NCBI GenBank assembly: GCA_947178195.1
Contig: CAMWXM010000103.1
Coordinates: forward strand, 1 to 9,273
Source: an uncultured Ruminococcus sp.
Lineage (GTDB): Bacteria > Bacillota > Clostridia > Oscillospirales > Ruminococcaceae
Direction of reading: 5' to 3'
Length of the DNA stretch: 9,273 nt
The stretch's first letter is position 1. Each line of letters starts with the position of its first letter. The position numbers and the translations under genes were made by a program. Of this stretch, positions 1 through 6,127 are shown one piece after another. The notes beneath the pieces are model-generated. The model was not told the DNA's origin, did no database searches, and saw only the letters and a program-made list of their open reading frames with translations.

Positions 1-217
1 ATACATTATATATTATTTTTTTAATTTTGTCAACTTTAAAATTGAAGTTAATATTGCCAAAAAATTGTGTAGACAGGTGTTTAATAAAAAGTAAAGAAAC
101 AAAGCCATAAAAGTAAATTTTACGGCATAAAAGTACTTTTTACGATTACAAAGAACATAAAAAAATTACAGAAATAATACAATTTTAAGACAGCTGAGTT
201 ATTCGACGCTTTAAATA
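1..217. other. AT-rich intergenic leader, no gene seen
   Basis: This stretch upstream of the first promoter is very AT-rich and holds no convincing reading frame and no recognisable RNA gene. It contains a weak inverted repeat (AACTT at 32-36, AAGTT at 45-49) with no T-run after it, so I do not call it a terminator. It also carries the 20-base direct repeat listed separately. The end of whatever gene lies upstream is outside the window. Confidence 0.6.
105..144. repeat. 20-bp tandem direct repeat with palindromic cores
   Basis: Two adjacent 20-base units (105-124 and 125-144) share CATAAAAGTA and TTTTACG around a two-base difference. Unit one contains GTAAA-T-TTTAC (113-123), a perfect inverted repeat. 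Unit two contains AAAAGTACTTTT (129-140), a perfect 12-base palindrome. A degenerate third copy begins near 156 (CATAAAAAAATTACAG). The units end about 73 bases upstream of the -35 box of the first gene, a plausible place for a regulator to bind. No regulator is identified, and in DNA this AT-rich some symmetry is expected by chance. Confidence 0.5.
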
Positions 218-246
218 TTGACAAGTACTCCGATAACTGCTAAAAT
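218..246 (+). promoter_or_regulatory. Sigma-A promoter of the pseudokinase gene
   Basis: TTGACA at 218-223 is followed by a 17-base spacer and TAAAAT at 241-246. This is a perfect -35 box and a -10 box one base off consensus at ideal spacing. Transcription would start near 253, giving a leader of about 40 bases. The spacer holds AAGTACT (223-229), which repeats the core of the palindrome at 129-140. Confidence 0.8.
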
Positions 247-293
247 ATTATAGAATACGAATAATTAAATTAGATAAACTATGGAGGCTTTTA

Positions 294-2198
294 ATGGCTG
301 AAAATAAACTATGCATGGGATGTATGGAATATAAGGGAAAATCAAGAGTCTGTCCTAAATGCGGATATGTGGAAAATACGCCCTATAGTCCTGCATACAT
401 AGCGCCTGAAACGATCGTTCATGAAAGATATCTGGTCGGCAGACTTCTGAGCGCCAACGGACAGGGGGCAACGTACATTGCCTATGATACCGCTGTGAGC
501 TGTAAGGTGCTGCTCAACGAATATATGCCTGAGGGACTTTGCGTAAGAGTCAAGGGAAAGCCGACTATAAGCGTTAATTACAATAATCTTGCACAATATA
601 AGGCGCTTATGGCTGAATATACCGAGCTTAATAAATCTCTGGCTAAAATGAGAAGTCTTAGCAGCCATCTTTCGCCCACACTCGATCTGTTTGCTGAAAA
701 TAATACCACTTATGCTGTGTATGAATATATCGAAGGCATAAAACTTGTGGATTATCTCAAGGAAAATGCCGGCGAGCTTAGCTGGAGCGAGGTTTCAGCA
801 ATGTTTCCACCGCTCTTTACCACTCTGAGTCTTGTGCATAACGCAGGAGTGATACACAGAGGTATCAGCCCGGAAACTATTTATGTTACAGATAAGGGCG
901 AGCTAAAACTTACTGAGTTTTGTATATCGGGGCTCAGAACGGAAAATACAGAGCTTAATACGGAAATATTCCCAGGATATGCTGCTCCAGAACAGTATTC
1001 TGCAGCAAGTCGTCAGGGAACATGGACTGATGTTTACGGCATATGCGCTGTTCTTTACAGAATATTGACCGGCTCAAAGCCTGATCCGGCAAATTTCCGT
1101 CTGGAAAACGACAATCTTTATACTCCGCAGGAGCTTAATCCTAATATTCCTAAGCATGTTTCGGATGTTATAATGAGAGGTATGAGCCTTGCAGGCGAGG
1201 ACAGAATACCTACCATTACTGAGCTTGTAACAAAGCTTTTTGACCAGCCTACTGCAGGACTGAGCAAAACACAGACTCTTCAGATATCAAGAAACGGTAT
1301 TATGGAGAGCAATCAGGCTTATATGAACGATATTTATCGTGCCAACGGATATTATGACGATAGCTATAACGATAATTATGGCGATAACTATGATGACGGC
1401 TATGACGATTATGACGACGATTACGATGACGACGACGGTGGAATAGAAGTGGGGGACGATGGTTCTACCGCTTTTGATAAAATGAAAGTGCCTATTATAA
1501 TAGGTGTTCTGCTTGCGGCAATTATTCTTGTTATCGCTGTTATACTTATCAAGCTTTTTGCAGGCGGAGATGATGTTACAAATATCCGTGATACGACAAG
1601 TACCGTATCAAGTAGCTCCATGGTCGACGAGATTGAGCCAACCACTGAGGAAGAAACAAAGGAAACGGAAGCAAATACCAAAATGCCAAGCCTTATAGGC
1701 AAGAGATATGAAGATGTAAAGGAAAGCTTTGAAGAAAAATATAAAATCAAGATCGAACCGTCTTATGAACAGAACGCCGATTTCCCGAAGGATATTATTT
1801 TTTGGCAAAGCATAGATATCGGGAAGCCTATCGAAGAAGGCATGACCGTTAAGGTGAAAATAAGTCAGGGCAAGCCTGCGGCAACTGTTCCTGAGTTTGA
1901 AAACTGGAAGCTTGAGGACTATATCAAGCTTTGCGAAGAGCGTGAAATTGAGTACACTAAGGTATCGGAAATTAATTTTGATATTGAAAACGGCTATGTT
2001 ACAAGGGTTTCTCCCGGACCGGGCGAAAAAATAGATACGGAAACCGAGATACTGACTATTTATTACGCTGATAATCCCGAAGAGACGACTGCTGCTACAG
2101 AGCCTCCGACAGAAGCGCCTGAACCGGTTGAAGAGCCTACTGAGCCTATAGATCAGAGCAGTGTGGACGATCAGACAGAACCGGAATCTGATGAATAA
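294..2198 (+). CDS. Membrane-anchored pseudokinase with zinc ribbon and PASTA-like modules
   Basis: The protein has 634 residues. GGAGG at 283-287, six bases before the ATG, supports the start. Order of parts: a zinc ribbon with C7/C10 and C20/C23; a Ser/Thr-kinase fold at about 45-318; a Tyr/Asp-rich acidic linker at about 345-390; one transmembrane helix at about 399-422; two PASTA-like modules at about 464-526 and 530-592; and a Pro/Thr/Glu tail. The kinase scaffold is clear: APE at 231-233, the helix-F Asp D246 in TDVYG, and R304. The catalytic residues are gone: the VAIK Lys is N75, HRD reads HRG (188-190), the catalytic Asn is T195, and DFG reads EFC (208-210). The first two glycines of the ATP loop are S53 and N55, and only G58 remains. 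In active PASTA kinases of the PknB/PrkC type, the outer modules sense muropeptides or lipid II. Here I infer a signalling or scaffold role without phosphotransfer. The gene stands alone between its own promoter and a terminator. Confidence 0.9.
   Translation: MAENKLCMGCMEYKGKSRVCPKCGYVENTPYSPAYIAPETIVHERYLVGRLLSANGQGATYIAYDTAVSCKVLLNEYMPEGLCVRVKGKPTISVNYNNLAQYKALMAEYTELNKSLAKMRSLSSHLSPTLDLFAENNTTYAVYEYIEGIKLVDYLKENAGELSWSEVSAMFPPLFTTLSLVHNAGVIHRGISPETIYVTDKGELKLTEFCISGLRTENTELNTEIFPGYAAPEQYSAASRQGTWTDVYGICAVLYRILTGSKPDPANFRLENDNLYTPQELNPNIPKHVSDVIMRGMSLAGEDRIPTITELVTKLFDQPTAGLSKTQTLQISRNGIMESNQAYMNDIYRANGYYDDSYNDNYGDNYDDGYDDYDDDYDDDDGGIEVGDDGSTAFDKMKVPIIIGVLLAAIILVIAVILIKLFAGGDDVTNIRDTTSTVSSSSMVDEIEPTTEEETKETEANTKMPSLIGKRYEDVKESFEEKYKIKIEPSYEQNADFPKDIIFWQSIDIGKPIEEGMTVKVKISQGKPAATVPEFENWKLEDYIKLCEEREIEYTKVSEINFDIENGYVTRVSPGPGEKIDTETEILTIYYADNPEETTAATEPPTEAPEPVEEPTEPIDQSSVDDQTEPESDE
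1353..1436 (+). repeat. In-frame 12-bp tandem repeat encoding Tyr-(Asp/Asn/Gly)3
   Basis: Within the pseudokinase gene, about seven degenerate units each start with a Tyr codon. Units begin at 1353, 1365, 1377, 1389, 1401 (9 bases only), 1410 and 1422 (15 bases). They encode YDDS, YNDN, YGDN, YDDG, YDD, YDDD and YDDDD. The stretch sits on the cytoplasmic side just before the transmembrane helix. Every unit is a multiple of three bases, so copy-number change would alter linker length without breaking the frame. Confidence 0.8.
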
Positions 2199-2225
2199 TT
2201 TTAAATAGTATTATTTAATAGTATT

Positions 2226-2267
2226 AAGGGTATCATGCCGCACAATTTTTGTGCGGCGTTCTCCCTT
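2226..2267 (+). terminator. Hairpin terminator after the pseudokinase gene
   Basis: The inner stem pairs 2237-2245 (GCCGCACAA) with 2249-2257 (TTGTGCGGC) around a three-base loop. An outer stem may pair AAGGG (2226-2230) with CCCTT (2263-2267). The hairpin starts about 40 bases after the stop codon and lies just before the alaS promoter. The run after the inner stem (GTTCTCCCTT) is pyrimidine-rich but not a clean T-tract, which lowers confidence that it ends transcription efficiently. Confidence 0.65.
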
Positions 2268-2270
2268 AGC

Positions 2271-2299
2271 TTGACAGAATAATAATAATTTGGTATAAT
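2271..2299 (+). promoter_or_regulatory. Consensus sigma-A promoter of the alaS operon
   Basis: TTGACA (2271-2276), a 17-base spacer and TATAAT (2294-2299) match the vegetative consensus at every position. TGG directly before the -10 box (2291-2293) gives an extended -10 (TGN). Transcription should start near 2306, roughly 25-30 bases before the T-box stem I. A promoter this strong fits control by attenuation in the leader rather than at initiation. Confidence 0.9.
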
Positions 2300-2490
2300 T
2301 TAATAAAATAAAATATTATTTTTAAAACTATGATGGGAATAACTGTTGTAAGTCGGTCATCAGAGAAAAGGCGTTTTGGTGAAAGCCTTTGTCCGGCAGA
2401 CAGGTGCTGCCCCTGAGTTTTCTACCGAAAGGCGGACGTAATTTCTGCGTTAAAGAATGCTTGAGGAAAGCGTTTTGCGCTTTTGAATCT

Positions 2491-2517
2491 GGGTGGTACC
2501 ACGGAGTCTTTCGTCCC
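2491..2517 (+). promoter_or_regulatory. T-box antiterminator helix
   Basis: GGG (2491-2493) pairs with CCC (2515-2517), and ACG (2501-2503) pairs with CGT (2512-2514). This leaves the canonical seven-base bulge UGGUACC (2494-2500) to hold the uncharged tRNA acceptor end. It uses 2512-2517, the same bases as the left arm of the terminator, so the two structures exclude each other. Confidence 0.85.
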
Positions 2518-2545
2518 ATATTTTCAGGGACGTTGGGCTTTTTTT
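2504..2545 (+). terminator. T-box leader intrinsic terminator
   Basis: CGTCCC (2512-2517) pairs with GGGACG (2527-2532). The stem continues past a 2x2 U internal loop with 2504-2509 against 2535-2540, including G-U pairs. A seven-base T-run (2539-2545) follows. It would stop transcription ahead of alaS when alanine tRNA is charged. Confidence 0.88.
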
Positions 2546-2574
2546 AGATTTTTGTATTTAAAGGAGATTTTATT

Positions 2575-5214
2575 ATGAAATGGCGTGGAGTAAACGAGCT
2601 AAGAGAAGCATATCTTTCTTTTTTTGAAAGCAAAAACCATACGAGAATGGCAAGCTCATCTTTGATACCTCAGGGTGATAACAGCCTTCTGTTGATAAAT
2701 TCAGGTATGGCGCCTTTGAAAAAATTCTTTCTGGGACAGGCTGTTCCTCCGAACAAAAGAGTGACTACCTGTCAGAAATGTATCAGAACTCCTGATATTG
2801 AAAGGGTGGGTAAGACCGCCCGTCACGGAACATACTTTGAAATGCTAGGAAACTTTTCCTTCGGGGATTATTTCAAAACTGACGCTATCCAATGGGCATG
2901 GGAATTTCTGACAAAAATTTTGGAGATTCCTGCTGACAGACTCTGGATAACCATTTTTGAAAGCGACGACGAAGCTGAAGAGATATGGATGAAAAAAATC
3001 GGTATTCCTAAAGAAAGAATTATCCGTCTTGGAAAAGAGGATAATTTCTGGGAACATGGTTCGGGTCCCTGCGGACCATGCTCGGAAATACATTTCGACA
3101 GAGGCGAAAGCTATGGACCTTTTGAAAGCTTTGAACAGGCAAGCGACTGCGACAGAATTATTGAAATATGGAATCTCGTTTTCAGTCAGTTTGACAGTGA
3201 CGGAAAAGGTCACTATGAAGAAATGGAAAGCAAAAATATTGATACTGGTATGGGTCTTGAAAGACTTGCATGTGCAATGCAAGGCGTTGATAATCTGTTT
3301 GAGGTGGATACCGTAAGAAATATCATGAACAGGATAAGCGATATTGCCGGCGTAAGATATAAGGAAAATGAAAAGACTGACGTTTCTCTTCGTGTAATTA
3401 CCGATCATATCAGAAGTACTACTTTTATGGTGGGCGACGGTATAAATCCTGCTAACGAGGGCAGGGGATATGTTCTGAAAAGACTTTTAAGACGTGCCGC
3501 AAGACATGGAAAAATGCTTGGAATTAACGAACCGTTTCTTTACAAAGTATGCGATACCGTAATAGATGAAAACAAAAACGCATACCCTGAGTTGGAGGAA
3601 AAAAGAGAGCTTATCAAGAAAATTATTATGCATGAGGAAGAAAGCTTTGCTAAAACTATTGATAAGGGTACAGAGCTTTTAAATCAGTTTATAGATAAAA
3701 TTTCTGCAAACGGAATTAAAAATCTTCTTTCGGGTGACGACGCTTTCAAGCTCAGCGATACTTATGGATTCCCTCTTGACCTTACAAAAGAGATTGCCGG
3801 AGAAAAGGGAATAGAGGTAGACGAAAAACGCTTTATGGAATGCATGGAAGAACAAAAGCGTATGGCAAGAAGCGACAGAGCTTCTAAAATCAAAACCTCA
3901 TGGAGCGAGGACAGCAGCGCAGAGATAAATGCGCCTGCCACAGAATTTAAGGGCTATGTGAATTTTGCCTGCGATTCGTCAGTTGTTGCTGCTTTTGTAG
4001 ACGGTAGTCCGATAAATTCAATTTCCGAGGGTCAGGAAGCAGTGCTGATTCTGGATAAAACTCCTTTTTATGCTGAAAGCGGCGGACAGGAAGCAGATAC
4101 GGGTATTATAAAAACAGAAAATTCAGAATTTGAGGTTTATACGGTAAAGAAAACCGATAACGGACATTATCTGCATTTTGGTAAGGTATCTGTCGGAAGC
4201 TTTTCGGTAAATGAAAATGTTTCTGCTGAGATAGACAAATTCAAGAGAATGGGCGCTATGAGAAACCACACTTCGGCTCACCTTTTGCAGATGGCTTTGC
4301 GTAGGGTTTTAGGCGAGCATGTTCATCAGGCAGGTCAGCTTGTAAACGCAGACAGATGCAGATTTGACTTTTCGCATTTCAGCGCACTTACTCCTGATGA
4401 AATAGCAGAGGTTGAAACTATTGTAAATGATGAAATACTTAAATCAATAGATGTTGTGACTAAGGAGCTTCCTATCGAAGAAGCAAGAAAGCTGGGTGCA
4501 ATGGCACTGTTCGGAGAAAAATACGGAGACATTGTAAGAGTTGTAGATATCGGCGGAGATTCTATTGAATTCTGCGGCGGTACTCATGTTAAAAATACTT
4601 CAAATATTGGTCTTTTCAAAATTATTTCAGAAAATTCCGTTGCATCGGGCGTAAGGAGAATAGAGGCTGTTACCGGTATAGGCGTTCTGAAATTTATGAA
4701 TGAAATGAGAAAAAATATTAACGATGCCGCAGAAATATTAAAGCTGGCAAATCCTGTAAAGCTTGCCGAAAGATGTAAGGCTCTTAGCGAAGAGGTAAAG
4801 GAAAAGGATAAGCAGATACAGGCACTTTCAAAGCAGCTTGCCGGAAATCAGCTTGGAGAAATGTTCAAGGACGCTAAGGAGATCAATGGAATAAAAGTTA
4901 TTTCCGCACTTTTAAATGGTATGAAGCCGGATATGCTAAGGCAGCTTGGCGATAACGTTAAGGAACAGACCGAGGACGTTATTGCGGTATTTGCAGGTGT
5001 TTCTGAGGATAAAGGTACATTCTACTGCGTATGCGGCAAAAACGCCGTTGCAAAAGGCGCTCATGCAGGAAAGATAGTTCAGAGAATAGCCGCAATAACA
5101 GGCGGTAAGGGCGGCGGACGTCCTGATAGCGCAATGGCAGGTATCGGTAAAAATTATATGATAGACGAGGCTCTTAATTCATTGGAGAGTATTGCAGGTG
5201 AATTTATAAAATAA
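2575..5214 (+). CDS. alaS: Alanyl-tRNA synthetase
   Basis: This cytoplasmic class II enzyme attaches alanine to its tRNA. At 879 residues it is the usual bacterial length and appears complete. AAGGAG (2561-2566), eight bases before the ATG, supports the start. The N-terminal aminoacylation and tRNA-binding part (about 1-450) carries TTCQKC and RTPDIERVG (64-79), GPCGPCSEIHFD (164-175) and TGMGLERL (224-231). The editing domain, which removes mischarged Ser and Gly, has the zinc ligands H565 and H569 (HTSAH) and C667 and H671 (CGGTH). A predicted coiled coil (about 735-760) leads to the C-Ala domain with GGKGGGRPDSAMAG (843-856). All expected catalytic and editing signatures are present. It is the first gene of the T-box operon. 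Its stop lies 13 bases before the ATG of the HIT gene. Confidence 0.99.
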   Translation: MKWRGVNELREAYLSFFESKNHTRMASSSLIPQGDNSLLLINSGMAPLKKFFLGQAVPPNKRVTTCQKCIRTPDIERVGKTARHGTYFEMLGNFSFGDYFKTDAIQWAWEFLTKILEIPADRLWITIFESDDEAEEIWMKKIGIPKERIIRLGKEDNFWEHGSGPCGPCSEIHFDRGESYGPFESFEQASDCDRIIEIWNLVFSQFDSDGKGHYEEMESKNIDTGMGLERLACAMQGVDNLFEVDTVRNIMNRISDIAGVRYKENEKTDVSLRVITDHIRSTTFMVGDGINPANEGRGYVLKRLLRRAARHGKMLGINEPFLYKVCDTVIDENKNAYPELEEKRELIKKIIMHEEESFAKTIDKGTELLNQFIDKISANGIKNLLSGDDAFKLSDTYGFPLDLTKEIAGEKGIEVDEKRFMECMEEQKRMARSDRASKIKTSWSEDSSAEINAPATEFKGYVNFACDSSVVAAFVDGSPINSISEGQEAVLILDKTPFYAESGGQEADTGIIKTENSEFEVYTVKKTDNGHYLHFGKVSVGSFSVNENVSAEIDKFKRMGAMRNHTSAHLLQMALRRVLGEHVHQAGQLVNADRCRFDFSHFSALTPDEIAEVETIVNDEILKSIDVVTKELPIEEARKLGAMALFGEKYGDIVRVVDIGGDSIEFCGGTHVKNTSNIGLFKIISENSVASGVRRIEAVTGIGVLKFMNEMRKNINDAAEILKLANPVKLAERCKALSEEVKEKDKQIQALSKQLAGNQLGEMFKDAKEINGIKVISALLNGMKPDMLRQLGDNVKEQTEDVIAVFAGVSEDKGTFYCVCGKNAVAKGAHAGKIVQRIAAITGGKGGGRPDSAMAGIGKNYMIDEALNSLESIAGEFIK

Positions 5215-5215
5215 C

Positions 5216-5221
5216 GAGGTG
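5216..5221 (+). promoter_or_regulatory. Ribosome-binding site deciding the HIT gene start
   Basis: GAGGTG lies six bases before the ATG at 5228. The in-frame GTG at 5219 falls inside this site and so cannot use it. The ATG also gives the family-typical N-terminus MDCLFCKI. Confidence 0.8.
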
Positions 5222-5227
5222 CATAAA

Positions 5228-5575
5228 ATGGATTGTTTATTTTGCAAAATAATTGCCGGGGAAATTCCCAGCGCTAAGGTATATGAGGACGATATGGTTT
5301 ACGCATTTAAGGATATTCAGCCTATCGCTCCCGTTCATTATCTGATAATTCCGAAAGAGCATATTTCGGGCGCTTCTGAGATAAATTCGGAAAATTCAAA
5401 ATATGTTGCTCATATTTTTGAGGTTGCCGCTGAAATTGCCAAAAAAGAGGGCTTTGCAGACGGCTACAGAGTTATTACAAACTGTGGAGAGGATGCAGGA
5501 CAAAGTGTGCATCACCTTCATTTCCATCTACTTGCTGGTAAAAAAATGGGCTGGAGTACAGACAGCGGAGTATAA
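5228..5575 (+). CDS. HIT-family (HINT-like) nucleotide hydrolase
   Basis: This 115-residue protein is full length for the HINT branch of the histidine triad family. Members hydrolyse the phosphoramidate or acyl-phosphate bond of AMP-lysine, aminoacyl-adenylates and similar nucleotides. The triad is HLHFHLL (96-102), with H98 the likely nucleophile by family rule. N-terminal C3 and C6 (CLFC), with H45, resemble the zinc site found in some bacterial members. The protein ends with GKKMGW, as is common in HINT proteins. It sits directly after alaS and before the phosphoribosyltransferase gene, whose start follows 15 bases after its stop. Scavenging of adenylates released by the synthetase would fit, but is inferred. 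It is also a common housekeeping gene, so the neighbourhood may only reflect operon packing. Confidence 0.95.
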   Translation: MDCLFCKIIAGEIPSAKVYEDDMVYAFKDIQPIAPVHYLIIPKEHISGASEINSENSKYVAHIFEVAAEIAKKEGFADGYRVITNCGEDAGQSVHHLHFHLLAGKKMGWSTDSGV

Positions 5576-5590
5576 AAAGGAGAAAGATTT

Positions 5591-6127
5591 ATGAATACAT
5601 ATACACTTAATGTTGCGGGACTTACAAGAGAGCTTCCGGTATGTCCTTTAAATGATAAAATAGATATTGCTGCATTTATAATGTTTTCCGATGTGGAGCT
5701 TACAGTTAAATGCGCAGAAGAGCTTCTTAAAAAAGTTCCAGAATTTGACGTTATTATTACTGCTGAAAGCAAGGGAATACCTCTGGGCTATGAAATATCA
5801 AGACAATGCGGCAAAAATTATATAGTTGCAAGAAAATCTGTAAAGCTTTATATGACAAATCCTATTTCCGTAGAGGTACAGTCTATCACTACCGCTGCAA
5901 AGCAGACACTTTTCTTATCCGAAGAGGACGTGAACAGAATAAACGGAAAAAAGGTTTTGATCGCCGATGATGTTATAAGTACAGGAGAATCGCTTAATTC
6001 TCTTATTGCTCTTGTTGAAAAAGCCGGGGGAAATATTGTAGGTAAAGCAGCTGTTCTTGCTGAAGGAGATGCTGCCGACAGAAATGATATAATTTTTCTT
6101 GAAAAGCTTCCTTTGCTTTTTAAATGA
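5591..6127 (+). CDS. Purine-type phosphoribosyltransferase, substrate unassigned
   Basis: The 178-residue protein starts at an ATG eight bases after AAAAGGAG (5575-5582). The PRPP-binding motif VLIADDVISTG (122-132), with its two acidic residues D126/D127, is typical of type I phosphoribosyltransferases, which join a base to PRPP. AESKGIPLGYEIS (58-70) and ARKSVKLYM (80-88) resemble the adenine/xanthine group (COG0503). The usual adenine enzyme start, with a FPKPGI-like segment, is not visible. The N-terminus instead reads LPVCPLNDKIDIAAFIMFSD. I therefore hold back the symbol apt: the base could be adenine or another purine, or the protein could be a PurR-like regulator without an HTH. Its stop overlaps the start of comEC by four bases (ATGA), which suggests coupled translation. 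It is cytoplasmic by the lack of membrane segments. Confidence 0.88.
   Translation: MNTYTLNVAGLTRELPVCPLNDKIDIAAFIMFSDVELTVKCAEELLKKVPEFDVIITAESKGIPLGYEISRQCGKNYIVARKSVKLYMTNPISVEVQSITTAAKQTLFLSEEDVNRINGKKVLIADDVISTGESLNSLIALVEKAGGNIVGKAAVLAEGDAADRNDIIFLEKLPLLFK

Larger units (their letters stand above)
2331..2545 (+). promoter_or_regulatory. Alanine-specific T-box riboswitch leader
   Basis: T-box leaders bind a specific tRNA and permit read-through when that tRNA is uncharged. Stem I spans about 2335-2413, with helices 2343-2346/2400-2403 (CTGT/ACAG), 2352-2356/2393-2397 (GTCGG/CCGGC) and 2367-2372/2385-2390. It carries the conserved AGAGA (2362-2366) and GGTGAAA distal-loop signals (2378-2384). 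The specifier is best read as GCU (2406-2408) followed by a purine. The next triplet, GCC, is also an alanine codon. A helix with a GAAA loop (2421-2436) resembles stem II, and AAAGCG/CGCTTT (2467-2472/2478-2483) forms stem III. The T-box is GGGTGGTACCACGG (2491-2504). Its UGGU (2494-2497) matches a tRNA acceptor end with discriminator A, as expected for alanine tRNA. Structure was read by eye, not folded. Confidence 0.95.

Noticed and set aside
32..49. Possible hairpin AACTT...AAGTT near the window start
   Set aside because: The five-base AT-rich stem has no T-run after it, and such pairs are common by chance in this composition.
1504..1698. 64-residue plus-strand frame inside the pseudokinase gene
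   Set aside because: It is an alternate frame over the membrane helix and outer linker, with no site or motif of its own.
2845..3408. 187-residue open frame on the minus strand
   Set aside because: It is antisense to the conserved aminoacylation core of alaS and shows no motif. Its length is explained by the codon bias of the opposite gene.
5219..5227. GTG start three codons earlier for the HIT gene
   Set aside because: The GTG falls within the GAGGTG ribosome-binding site. The ATG at 5228 gives the family-typical N-terminus.
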